In this document: one piece after another, positions 1 to 7,609 of the stretch | Position numbering within the stretch: the first letter of the stretch is position 1 | Layout of the letters: every line of letters starts with the position of its first letter | Assembly (NCBI GenBank): GCA_964654185.1 | Contig: CAZZIE010000037.1 | Coordinates: 1-34,433, forward strand | Direction: 5' to 3' | Length of the DNA stretch: 34,433 bases | Source: CAYFQV01 sp964654185 | Lineage (GTDB): Bacteria > Spirochaetota > Spirochaetia > DSM-27196 > PWMO01 | Translations under genes and position numbers: made by a program | Notes under the pieces: model-generated | The model's database searches: none | Seen by the model: only the letters and a program-made list of their open reading frames with translations | What the model was told of the DNA's origin: nothing

Positions 1-336
1 GACGATGGGGACTCCACGCGCTACCGCGAGAACGAGTTCAACCTCTACGAAATCGTCTGGCGGGAGGAGGGGCGCGGCGAGGGTGGGGGCGGCGCCTCCG
101 GTGGCCACGTCTCCGGTGGCGGAACCGGCAGTGCGGCGAGGTCGGAGGTGACCGTTACTCCCCTTTCATCGGGGTACTCCTCGGAGCGCCCCCGGTGGTC
201 CGTGGTAATCCCGGCGGACGCCGGCCCGGGGGGCGGGGAGGGCCGGTCCATCCCGGCCGCGAAGGGCGCAATCGAGTTCACCCCTCCCGAAGGTCAGGAG
301 AGCCGGGTGCTCAGCTTCACCGAAGCGGACTACTGA
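1..336 (+). CDS. C-terminal end of an unidentified protein (5' truncated)
   Basis: Frame 1 is open from the first base to a TGA at 334-336, giving 111 residues with no start inside the window that looks genuine. It begins DDGDSTRYRENEFNLYEIVW, then has a Gly/Ser-rich stretch (about residues 25-45) and ends in a stretch rich in Pro, Gly and Glu. Nothing in the tail is a recognisable domain. The ATG at 148 lies inside this frame and is probably internal. The low-complexity middle suggests a flexible C-terminal tail or linker. Function cannot be assigned from this fragment. The following 44 bases hold no gene before the convergent gene ending at 381. Confidence 0.55.
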   Translation, partial: DDGDSTRYRENEFNLYEIVWREEGRGEGGGGASGGHVSGGGTGSAARSEVTVTPLSSGYSSERPRWSVVIPADAGPGGGEGRSIPAAKGAIEFTPPEGQESRVLSFTEADY

Positions 337-380
337 AGCGGACCTCCCGTCTGGAGAGGATCCCCCGCTGCCGGAAGGGC

Positions 381-1199
381 TCAGACGATTGCGACGACGG
401 TCACAATGGAGGCGGCGGTTGCGCCGGCGCAGCTCAGGAAGTTAACGGTATCGTTGGTGATTCGCACGAACCCCCGCGTCAGCGAGTTCGCCCCGGCGGC
501 ACCGGCGGGGCGCTCGGTGTAGCGGCCGGTACCGGCATCGGCGTACTGCGCCTGTACCGTCGCCCCCAGCAGGCTGTCGATGATCGAGCCCAGTAGGCCT
601 CCCGCAGTCATGATGATAACGGTCCAGACGGGTCCGAAGGGAAGTGCATCTCTGCCCGGGGCGAGAAGGGCGAAGTACAGGCCGATGAAGGCGGCGCCGC
701 CCGCCGAGGCCAGGAACCCGAGGGGTGTCACGCCTCCGCTCGCACCGGCGGGCACGGGTTTGCCCGTGCGGATGGACCGCGGTTCGCGCCGGCTGAGCAC
801 GCCGATCTCACTCGCCCAGGTATCCGCGTTGGCCGCCGCGAAGGAGACCGCTGCCGCAAGGAGAAACCCCGGCCACGCCGTGACGCCGTAGAGAATGCTC
901 GTGACGAGGCCGATGCCGGCGTTCGCAAGGACCTGTTCGGCGTCTCGCCGGTCGCTCTTGCTGTGCATGTCGCTGAGATGACGCTTGCGATGCGTCTTCA
1001 CCTTCCCCAGCGCGGTTGAGCTCAGGAAGAAGAGCATGAGGAGCCCCCACCCGAACGGACCGGCCCCGGCGAAGATGCCGGCGCCGACAACGAAACCGGC
1101 AACGCCGCCGCTCATGGTTACCGAGCCCCGCCGATACGCCCATACCGCCGCACCCGCGTTGAGCACCACGCCGATGACCATGCGAAGCGCCGGACTCAT
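381..1199 (-). CDS. DUF92 family integral membrane protein (VTE6 / phytyl-phosphate kinase-like)
   Basis: A 272-residue polytopic membrane protein of the DUF92/TIGR00297 family. It starts MSPALRMVIG and contains the family stretch AAANADTWASEIG (about residues 121-133), followed by R-KPVPAGASGGVT (about 146-157) and GSIIDSLLGA near residues 204-213. Known family: plant VTE6 and its cyanobacterial relative phosphorylate phytyl phosphate to phytyl diphosphate; most bacterial members are uncharacterised. The ATG at 1197-1199 overlaps the TGA of the upstream gene (1196-1198) in an ATGA arrangement, so translation is probably coupled. The reading frame stays open upstream to about 1691, but that extension is Arg/His-rich shadow of the neighbouring gene, so I reject it. 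Because the upstream gene is VTE5-like, a two-step isoprenol salvage role is the favoured inference. Confidence 0.8.
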   Translation of the reverse strand: MSPALRMVIGVVLNAGAAVWAYRRGSVTMSGGVAGFVVGAGIFAGAGPFGWGLLMLFFLSSTALGKVKTHRKRHLSDMHSKSDRRDAEQVLANAGIGLVTSILYGVTAWPGFLLAAAVSFAAANADTWASEIGVLSRREPRSIRTGKPVPAGASGGVTPLGFLASAGGAAFIGLYFALLAPGRDALPFGPVWTVIIMTAGGLLGSIIDSLLGATVQAQYADAGTGRYTERPAGAAGANSLTRGFVRITNDTVNFLSCAGATAASIVTVVAIV

Positions 1200-1861
1200 A
1201 CGAAGACTCCCTGGAAGAACAGCGTGGTGAGGATAGGGACCGACAGGTTGTCGAGACCGAGAGGCGTCACGTACTCGATGACCGTGGCCACAAGTCCCGT
1301 CACAAGCGCAGCAAGCACGAGCGGCCCGGCATACTCGGGCGTGAGCGCGACGACGGTGAGCGTCACCAGAGAGGAGGCGACGAACATGGTGACGCTGCCG
1401 ACCAGGCTTTTCGAGCTTCGGAAGAGGGTCGTCTGCGCCCGGCCGAAGTGCGCGCCCAGAAGCGATGCCAGGCCGTCGCCGTACCCCATGACGAGAATCC
1501 CGATGGCGCCGACGTAAAGAGGTACGCCGAGACCGTAGGTCATGAGCACGACGACCAGAAGGGAGATGGGAAAGTACACGGTGCCCAGGTTGCCCCTGGT
1601 TTCTTCTGCGTCCATTGCCGTGATGAGTTGTCGCTTGTAGGAAAGATAGTTGAGGACGATGAAGACGATCGGGCCCACCAGAGCCGCCCACAGCGCTTCA
1701 TGGAACGCCATGGCGATGAGCCACCAGTGGGCCACGCTGATATGAATGATCTTCCGTCCGACCGGGGGCGTGATCGCCTTGCGGGAGACGAGAAGCTGCG
1801 CAACTCCGATCACGGCGAAGATGAACACGAAGGCGAGCACGATACCGGCAATTTCACGCAT
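1196..1861 (-). CDS. CTP-dependent polyprenol/phytol/diacylglycerol kinase-like membrane protein (SEC59/DGK1/VTE5 family)
   Basis: A 221-residue protein with about six to seven membrane segments. Family marks in order: the RKIIH motif (R36-H40) after the first helix, GNLGTVYFPIS (about 90-100), the nucleotide-transferase-like MGYGDGLASLLG (125-136), KSLVGS (151-156), and the C-terminal EYVTPLGLDNLSVP (196-209). These are typical of CTP-using lipid kinases: SEC59 dolichol kinase, DGK1 and VTE5 phytol kinase. Such proteins are often mis-annotated as phosphatidate cytidylyltransferase. AGGGA lies about 7 nt before the ATG. It is the first gene of a coupled pair with the DUF92 gene. The lipid substrate cannot be read from sequence; diacylglycerol, dolichol-like polyprenol or phytol/geranylgeraniol are all possible. 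Confidence 0.8.
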   Translation of the reverse strand: MREIAGIVLAFVFIFAVIGVAQLLVSRKAITPPVGRKIIHISVAHWWLIAMAFHEALWAALVGPIVFIVLNYLSYKRQLITAMDAEETRGNLGTVYFPISLLVVVLMTYGLGVPLYVGAIGILVMGYGDGLASLLGAHFGRAQTTLFRSSKSLVGSVTMFVASSLVTLTVVALTPEYAGPLVLAALVTGLVATVIEYVTPLGLDNLSVPILTTLFFQGVFV

Positions 1862-2000
1862 GACAGTTCCCTAACACTTGTTCGAGCGGCTCCCACGGAG
1901 CATGGGCAAGGATAGTGAAAAAGCGGCGATCAGACAATTCGAAGGCCCCGCGCCTTGCAGGAAGTGGGCGCATAGCTGCACACTGTTCTCAGGAGTTCCC

Positions 2001-2366
2001 GTGCGTTTCAAGATATTCGACTACGGCGCGTTCGTACTCGCCGTGGCAGTGGTCATATTCTTTGCCGTGTATGCCTACGGCGAGACCGGGGAAGGAAGCG
2101 TGGCGCGCATAGAGACCGAAGGCGGTGAGTTCGTGTACGCCCTGCAGCAGAGCCAGGAGGTCGACCTCGAAGGCCCGCTTGGTCACACCCACGTGCAGAT
2201 TCAGGACGGTCGCGTTCGCGTCACCGAGTCGCCGTGTCGTGAGAAGATCTGCATTGCCGCCGGGTGGGCGTCCCGATCGGGGGAGTGGATCGCCTGCCTC
2301 CCGAACCGCGTGTTCATTCGCGTGGAAGGGGGAGAGGCGCAACCCGTGGATGCCCAGACCTTCTGA
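2001..2366 (+). CDS. Membrane-anchored NusG domain II protein (DUF1312)
   Basis: I choose the GTG at 2001, preceded by AGGAG at 1991-1995 with a 5-nt spacer, giving 121 residues. One N-terminal membrane segment (about 10-27) is followed by an extracytoplasmic NusG-II (DUF1312) domain. Its diagnostic C-terminal block reads CREKICIAAGWASRSG...IACLPNRVFI, with Cys residues probably forming disulfides. The role is unknown. In many bacteria such proteins are encoded near ApbE flavin transferases and Gx/Rnf-type membrane flavoproteins, and here the convergent neighbour is an ApbE lipoprotein. The frame stays open upstream to 1878, but that part lacks a ribosome site and looks non-coding. It diverges from the kinase gene starting at 1861. 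Confidence 0.8.
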   Translation: MRFKIFDYGAFVLAVAVVIFFAVYAYGETGEGSVARIETEGGEFVYALQQSQEVDLEGPLGHTHVQIQDGRVRVTESPCREKICIAAGWASRSGEWIACLPNRVFIRVEGGEAQPVDAQTF

Positions 2367-2426
2367 ACCACGGGGGTCCGACCGCGAACACTTTCCCGCG
2401 CTCTCCCGCAGCCCCCGCGTTCGCTG

Positions 2427-3536
2427 CTACCGGGTTTCTGCAGCGGCGGCCTGCGCCCCCGCCGGCCAGGGGAGAACCTCGTAATCCTCGTGGGACACGT
2501 TCAATGCAGACTCCATGCCCGCAGTCATGTACACCTCTTTTTCCTGGGTGACGAAGGCGGCCTCAATGTCGTCGCGGTCCCGGACGAATGGGAGGCCCTT
2601 CTCCGCGCCCATGACGTACAGGGCGGTGGCAAGGGCATCCGCTTCGGTCGAATCATCGGTAAGGATGGTCACGCTTGCGAGCCCCGGGCGGGCGGGATAG
2701 CCCGTCCTGCTGCTGATGATGTGGTGATATCTCACGTCGTCCTGTACGAAGTAGCGCTCGTAGTCACCGGAGGTTACCACCGCCATTGGTCCCGACGAGA
2801 GGATACCGAGGTACCGCCCCCGCCCGGCTTCGGGATTCTGAATACCGATCTTCCAGGGTTCGCCGTTCGGCTTTTCCCCAACCGTCACGATGTTGCCGCC
2901 GAAGTCCAGAAGCGCACTGTCGACGCCGGCCTCCTTCAGGATGCGGCGCGATTCATCCGCTGCATAGCCCTTGGCAATGGCGCCGACGTCGAGCCCCATG
3001 CCTTCCTCCGGGAGATACACTGTTTGCGCTTCACGATCGAGTTGCACCTTCCGGTAGTCCACCAGAGCCAGGCGCTCCTGAATCTCCTCTTCCGCCGGCA
3101 CCCGCGCATCCGCCGTCCCGATCCCCCAGAGCTCTACGAGAGGGTAGATGGTAACGTCGAAGGCGCCGTCGGTCAGCTCCGAGTACTCCAGCGCCCGACG
3201 AATGACCTCAAAGGTATCCGCCGACACGCGCACCGGACGGATGCCCGCGTTCCGGTTGACCTCGAGCAGCTCGGTCGTATCGTAATCATCCTTGCTTGTA
3301 CTCATCTTGCGTTCGATCTGCTCAACGCGATCGAACACGCGCTCGAAGATGTCGTCCGGGCCCTCTTCGTAGAGCGTCACGTTCACGGTAGTGCCGAGGA
3401 GCAGCTTTCCCTCGCGTACCGGGTCGAAAGGTTCGCTTGAACAGCTGCCGAAAAGCAATGTAAAGAGTATTATCGATAAGAAGACCGCAATTGCGGCCCG
3501 CAAAGGGTGGGCATAAGGTCTAAAAATGTGTAGCAT
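2427..3536 (-). CDS. apbE: FAD:protein FMN transferase, ApbE lipoprotein
   Basis: A 369-residue ApbE family protein from the ATG at 3534-3536. The preceding TTG at 3539 is also possible. The signal peptide ends in a lipobox (LLFGSC, Cys about 32), so it is an exported lipoprotein. Catalytic-domain marks: DVTIYPLVELWGIG, GLDVGAIAKGYAAD, LLDFGGNIVTVG, YHHIISSRTGYPA, and the Mg/FAD-binding DDSTEADALATALYVMG near residue 310. The family transfers FMN from FAD to Thr residues of exported redox proteins; the Treponema homologue Ftp can also hydrolyse FAD. Likely targets are Rnf/Nqr or other flavoproteins outside this window, since none is seen here. There is no Shine-Dalgarno sequence; a core promoter lies immediately upstream (separate entry). 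Confidence 0.92.
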   Translation of the reverse strand: MLHIFRPYAHPLRAAIAVFLSIILFTLLFGSCSSEPFDPVREGKLLLGTTVNVTLYEEGPDDIFERVFDRVEQIERKMSTSKDDYDTTELLEVNRNAGIRPVRVSADTFEVIRRALEYSELTDGAFDVTIYPLVELWGIGTADARVPAEEEIQERLALVDYRKVQLDREAQTVYLPEEGMGLDVGAIAKGYAADESRRILKEAGVDSALLDFGGNIVTVGEKPNGEPWKIGIQNPEAGRGRYLGILSSGPMAVVTSGDYERYFVQDDVRYHHIISSRTGYPARPGLASVTILTDDSTEADALATALYVMGAEKGLPFVRDRDDIEAAFVTQEKEVYMTAGMESALNVSHEDYEVLPWPAGAQAAAAETR

Positions 3537-3545
3537 CAAAGTACT

Positions 3546-3573
3546 ACTATCATAGTCAGTAATCCTTTGGCAA
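3546..3573 (-). promoter_or_regulatory. Candidate sigma70-type promoter for apbE, nearly leaderless
   Basis: On the minus strand TTGCCA (3568-3573) is followed after 16 nt by GATAGT (3546-3551); an overlapping TATGAT occupies 3549-3554. Only 9 nt separate the -10 from the ATG at 3536, so transcription would begin within a few bases of the start codon. This agrees with the missing ribosome-binding site. The surrounding 100 bp is more AT-rich than the genome around it. Confidence 0.35.
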
Positions 3574-3681
3574 TCTTACGACCGGTGCTACCACGCAGAA
3601 GCGTGGGCCGGGGCCCGCGGATGGCACTTCCTCGGAAGATACTATCCCGGGAAGACTGCTGAATACTGGAAGGGGATCGTC

Positions 3682-5694
3682 ATGTCCGATAAGACACGAG
3701 TTGTCGTGCTCGGCGGCGGTTACGGTGGTGTGGAAGCCACCAAGAAGCTGCACAAGCACTTCAAGAAGAATGAGGAAGTCGAGATAACCCTCATTGACAA
3801 GAACCCGTATCACACCTTGATGACGGAGTTGCACGAGGTGGCGGGTTCCCGCACCGAACCCGAGTCGGTGCAGGTAAGCTTTGCGAAGATCTTCTCCGGG
3901 AAGCGTGTGAATGTGAAGATCGATGAGGTTCAGACCATCGATTTTCACAACAACAAGTGCGTTTCCAAGGGAGCGGAGTATCCATACGACTACCTCATCA
4001 TCGGCGCCGGAGGTGAGCCGGAGTTCTTCGACATTCCCGGTGTCCAGGAGAACTGCTTCACCTGCTGGTCTCTCGAGGACGCCATCCGTATCCGCACCCA
4101 CGTGGAGGAGATGTTCCGTGAGGCGGCCAAGGAGCCCGATCCGAAGCGGCGCCGTCGTCTGCTGACCTTCGCAATTGCCGGAGGCGGTTTCACCGGCGTC
4201 GAGCTCGCCGGAGAGCTCCTTGAGCGAAAAGAGGTACTCTGTCCGAAGTATCACATTGCCGAGGACGAGGTACGGGTCATTCTGATCGAGATGATGGACA
4301 GCATCCTCCCGATCATGCCCGAGCACCTCCGTCGCAAGGCGAGCCGCTACATCCGACGCAAGGGCGGCGAGATCATGCTCAACTCTCCGATCACCAAGGC
4401 GGAAGAGGGCCGGATCATCATCGGTGACGAAGAGGTCCTCGAGTCGGACACCTTCATCTGGACCGCCGGCATTCACGGCTCCGAGTTCACCTCCAAGATC
4501 GAGCTGACCAAGGGCCAGTGCGCTCGCGGTACTGAGACGGAGGCCTCCACGGTCGAGGGCATTCACGGCATGGCGGGATGTCACTTCGAGGAAGAGGAGC
4601 GCTACGTCGTCGGTGAGCGGGGACGAATTCTCGTCAACGAGCACATGCAGTCGGTGGACTTTGAGAACGTCTACATGGCCGGCGACATGATCTGGTACAT
4701 CCACGAAGAGAAGGTTGTTCCGCAGATCGTCGAGACCGCTCTCCAGACCGCCGAAGTCGCGGCTGAGAACGTCGCCGCCGAGATCGAGAAAAAGAGCCAA
4801 AGGAAGACCTTCAAGCCGAACTACCACGGCTTCATGGTATCCGTCGGCGGCCGCTGGGGCGTGGCGCACGTTGTCGGCATGTCCTTCTCGGGCTTCATGG
4901 CGATGGCGTCCAAGCACCTGATCAACATGCACTACCTCTTCGGACTGGCCGGTGTCAACGCCGTCTGGGAGTACATGCAGCACGAGTTCTTCACCATTCA
5001 ACATCGGCGCTCCTTCATCGGCGGGCATCTTGCCTGGAAGATTCCCAACTACTGGGCTCTCCCCTTGCGGATCTGGCTCGGGGCGAAATGGTTGTCCGAG
5101 GGAATCAAGCACATCAGCGACGGCTGGCTCAACGCCGGGGGAGGCGGGCTCTTCAACCCGGATACCTCCGCGATTCGTCTGCCGGGTGTGTCGTATGGTG
5201 ATGCCGGAAGCAGCGCTTCTCCCGCCTGGGAGGGAGGGGCCGAAGCCGCCGCGGACGCAGCGAGTGCGGCATCACCTGCGGCGGAGGGCGCGGCGCAGGC
5301 CGCCAGCGAGTACGGTGAGCCTCTCATCGAAGCCCTGGGCATCTGGACCTGGTTTGCCGAGACGGTGCTGAGTGCATCTCCGGCGCTCGCTTTCATCATG
5401 CAGGCACTGGTCGTTCTGGCGCAGGTCGGCGTTGGGCTTGCACTCATCGGTGGTCTCTTCACCTTCCTGGCGTCCGGCGTAACGGTTCTCATGGCGCTCG
5501 CCTTTATTGCATCCGGATGGGGCAACCCCGAGTTGCTGTGGTACATCTTCGCCGCAATTGTCATGCTCGGTGGAGCCGGCCGCGGATTCGGTCTGGACCA
5601 CTACGTGATGCCCTTCCTCCACAAGTGGTGGAATCGTACCGGCCTGGCACAGAAGACCTATCTGTACGTGGGAGAGCCACGGATCAAGAACTGA
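3682..5694 (+). CDS. NDH-2-like NAD(P)H:quinone oxidoreductase fused to a DoxX-like membrane domain
   Basis: 670 residues. The N-terminal half (1-375) is a two-dinucleotide-fold flavoprotein. It has FAD motif GGGYGG (11-16), NAD motif GGGFTGVELAGEL (167-179), FIWTAGI (258-264) and the second FAD motif VYMAGDMIW (330-338), followed by PQIVETALQTAEVAAENV. This fits type II NADH dehydrogenase, which feeds electrons to quinone without pumping. From about 450 it continues into a membrane region: a DoxX-like helix LPLRIWLGAKWLSEGIKHIS (460-479), an Ala/Ser/Gly-rich linker (about 504-545), then three hydrophobic helices ending GAGRGFGLDHYVMP. The usual NDH-2 is about 400-450 residues. The start ATG at 3682 follows a purine-rich site (GGAAGGGG). 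The polyprenyl diphosphate synthase gene follows after 16 nt, consistent with a quinone link. Confidence 0.85.
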   Translation: MSDKTRVVVLGGGYGGVEATKKLHKHFKKNEEVEITLIDKNPYHTLMTELHEVAGSRTEPESVQVSFAKIFSGKRVNVKIDEVQTIDFHNNKCVSKGAEYPYDYLIIGAGGEPEFFDIPGVQENCFTCWSLEDAIRIRTHVEEMFREAAKEPDPKRRRRLLTFAIAGGGFTGVELAGELLERKEVLCPKYHIAEDEVRVILIEMMDSILPIMPEHLRRKASRYIRRKGGEIMLNSPITKAEEGRIIIGDEEVLESDTFIWTAGIHGSEFTSKIELTKGQCARGTETEASTVEGIHGMAGCHFEEEERYVVGERGRILVNEHMQSVDFENVYMAGDMIWYIHEEKVVPQIVETALQTAEVAAENVAAEIEKKSQRKTFKPNYHGFMVSVGGRWGVAHVVGMSFSGFMAMASKHLINMHYLFGLAGVNAVWEYMQHEFFTIQHRRSFIGGHLAWKIPNYWALPLRIWLGAKWLSEGIKHISDGWLNAGGGGLFNPDTSAIRLPGVSYGDAGSSASPAWEGGAEAAADAASAASPAAEGAAQAASEYGEPLIEALGIWTWFAETVLSASPALAFIMQALVVLAQVGVGLALIGGLFTFLASGVTVLMALAFIASGWGNPELLWYIFAAIVMLGGAGRGFGLDHYVMPFLHKWWNRTGLAQKTYLYVGEPRIKN

Positions 5695-5710
5695 GGCCGA
5701 GTACTCTATC

Positions 5711-6808
5711 ATGGATTCTGCAACGGTGACCGGCGGCGGCAACAGCGCCGCCGGTCGCGTCCATATCTCTCCACTACAATCCTTCTGGGAGGGCTCGCCG
5801 ACCCTTGCGCACGACCTGGAGCGCGTTCAGGCCGTCATTGACGACGTTGCCCGGGGCGCTTCCGCCGGTATTCGGCCCGTCCTGGCCGACACGGTCGGCA
5901 ACACCGGCAAGATGCTGCGGCCCGCCCTTGTACTGCTCAGCGCTCGCGCCGGGCGACGTGTGGTCTCTCAGCGTCGCGCGCCAGGTTTGCTCAGGAAGCG
6001 GACGGAAGCGCCTCTGGGTTTCGACGGTATTCCCGACGAGAAGATCTATCGCATCTCAGCGGCGGTAGAGATCCTTCACATGGCCACGCTGGTTCACGAC
6101 GACGTGATCGACGGCGCCGAGACGCGTCGGGGAGCGCCTGCACTGCACACGCTGCAGGGCAACCGACGTGCCATTCTCATGGGCGACTTTCTCTTCAGCT
6201 CCTGCTTCACGCTGCTGGCGGAGGACGCCCGCGTGGAGAACGCCCGCACCCTTGCGGCGGGAGTTCGGCACATCTGTGAGAGTCAGATCGATGAGAGCCT
6301 GCCCGCATATGCGGGGCCTCGGAGCCCGCGAGAGTACTACCGGCAGGTTGCCGCGAAGACGGCCCTGCTCTTTCTGCTGAGCTGTCATGTCGGCGCGAGT
6401 GAAAGTGACGTCGCCGTAGCGGACGCCCAGGCGCTGCGTCGCTTCGGCTACAACCTCGGTATGGCCTTTCAGGTCGTCGACGACCTTCTGGACCTGACCG
6501 GTACCGAAAAGGAACTGGGCAAGCCCGTCGGTACCGACCTGAAGTCGCAGGTCCTCACTCTGCCCATCATTTATGCCCTGGAATCCGACGACGGCGAGCT
6601 CGGCGAGATGCTCCGCCGCGGGATCGACGAAAACGACGTTCCCCGCGCGGTCTCTCTGATCGAAGATCGGGGCGGCATTGCTCGTGCCCGGGGGGCCGCC
6701 GCCCGGTATACGGAGCGCGCCCGTCGCGAGCTGGCGCTCCTCGACCCGTCACCCGCGCGAGACACCCTCTCCTGGCTGCTGGAACAGTTGCTCAACCGGC
6801 GACGCTGA
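5711..6808 (+). CDS. Long-chain trans-polyprenyl diphosphate synthase
   Basis: A 365-residue all-trans prenyl synthase. Motifs: GKMLRPALV (66-74), first Asp-rich motif LVHDDVIDGAETRRG (127-141, DDVID) and second QVVDDLLDLTG (254-264, DDLLD), with KPVGTDLKSQVLTLP after it. It condenses isopentenyl diphosphate onto an allylic primer, and family members of this layout make C30-C50 side chains for menaquinone or ubiquinone. Residues about 81-108 form an insertion (RRVVSQRRAPGLLRKRTEAP) between the first two helices that most homologues lack. The first 20 residues are also non-conserved, so a later start is possible; the ATG at 5711 has no strong ribosome site. It follows the NDH-2-like gene closely and is probably co-transcribed. 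Chain length is not predictable here. Confidence 0.88.
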   Translation: MDSATVTGGGNSAAGRVHISPLQSFWEGSPTLAHDLERVQAVIDDVARGASAGIRPVLADTVGNTGKMLRPALVLLSARAGRRVVSQRRAPGLLRKRTEAPLGFDGIPDEKIYRISAAVEILHMATLVHDDVIDGAETRRGAPALHTLQGNRRAILMGDFLFSSCFTLLAEDARVENARTLAAGVRHICESQIDESLPAYAGPRSPREYYRQVAAKTALLFLLSCHVGASESDVAVADAQALRRFGYNLGMAFQVVDDLLDLTGTEKELGKPVGTDLKSQVLTLPIIYALESDDGELGEMLRRGIDENDVPRAVSLIEDRGGIARARGAAARYTERARRELALLDPSPARDTLSWLLEQLLNRRR

Positions 6809-6840
6809 ACCGCGGTGAGCCGGGAGCCGCCCGGGCCGAA

Positions 6841-7566
6841 TCAGCGGGCGCTTGCCGGCAACTCGCTCAGGCGGCCGAAGCTGCGAAAGAGATGACTCGA
6901 TAGCCACGCCTCCGGCTTGATGTAGCGGTGGCTCTTCATCCGCATGGCGGAATTGACCGTTAGGACTTCATCTCCCTTCCGGACCTGGTACGTGTCGGGA
7001 TCGGTAAGGTTCATGTGCGCAACCACGACGCCGCGCCGGTAGTTGTGGTGGACGTACTCGAGCTGTCCGTCAGGGTAGACGTGAACGACAATCCCGGTGT
7101 GAGTCAGGGGATCTCCCCACGCCTCGTCTCCGTTGCGATCGTAGGTGTCGTCCCAGAAGATGATGTCTCCCGGCTCCGGCATGGGACCGGGGAAGGCGAG
7201 ATTGTGCCGCTCCGCAACGCCATGGAGGCGGGCCACGCCGTTCCCCTGCTCCCGGGCGAAGGCGGGCATGAGATCGATCCCCGCCTTGTAGTAGCTTGCC
7301 AGGACGACCCCCGTGCAGTCACAGCGGAACTCCCGGTCACCAACGTAGAGCATCTCCGGATTCTGTCCGACGAAGGACATGGCGGCATCTGCGATCCGTC
7401 GTTGGATCGCCGTGACCTCTTGCGCCGGCCGCTGGGGCTCAGCAGGGCCGGCAGTGGCATTCCGGCCTGCTCGTTCGGGGACGGTGGCACACCCGGCGAG
7501 AAGGAGAACGGCGGCCGCCAGGACATACGCAGACGGCCGGATATATGCGACGCGTACACTCATCAT
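6841..7566 (-). CDS. Exported NlpC/P60- or CHAP-like lipoprotein, putative cell-wall amidase/peptidase
   Basis: About 241 residues. The lipobox LLAGC lies near residue 26, followed by a Pro/Ala-rich linker (30-50). The catalytic-type core has Cys in FRCDCTGVVLASYY (Cys about 84), PEPGDIIFWDD, and His in THTGIVVHV (about 156) with a further YVHHNYRRGV. This Cys/His order matches papain-like NlpC/P60 and CHAP peptidoglycan hydrolases, but the match is at motif level only. Start choice is uncertain: GTG at 7569, ATG at 7566 and ATG at 7563 are consecutive, with AGGTG overlapping them. It is the last gene of a minus-strand run after the AAC(3)-like gene, 40-odd nt downstream, and converges with the prenyl synthase gene. 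Confidence 0.65.
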   Translation of the reverse strand: MMSVRVAYIRPSAYVLAAAVLLLAGCATVPERAGRNATAGPAEPQRPAQEVTAIQRRIADAAMSFVGQNPEMLYVGDREFRCDCTGVVLASYYKAGIDLMPAFAREQGNGVARLHGVAERHNLAFPGPMPEPGDIIFWDDTYDRNGDEAWGDPLTHTGIVVHVYPDGQLEYVHHNYRRGVVVAHMNLTDPDTYQVRKGDEVLTVNSAMRMKSHRYIKPEAWLSSHLFRSFGRLSELPASAR

Positions 7567-7609
7567 CACCTACTGTATCGGCTCCGGTTCGATATTTCCA
7601 CACCCGAGA

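Noticed and set aside
1200..1691. N-terminal extension of the DUF92 protein up to 1691
   Set aside because: The added 164 residues are Arg/His-rich antisense-type sequence lying wholly inside the coupled kinase gene; the ATGA start at 1199 fits the family.
3622..3635. Sigma54-like TGGCAC upstream of the NDH-2-like gene
   Set aside because: The -12 element (TTGC at the right distance) is absent; only the -24 half is present.
3556..5112. A 518-codon open frame on the minus strand opposite the NDH-2-like gene
   Set aside because: It mirrors the codon bias of the plus-strand gene; the plus frame carries intact FAD and NAD motifs, while the minus product has no recognisable motif and is an Asp/Leu/Val-rich antisense artefact.
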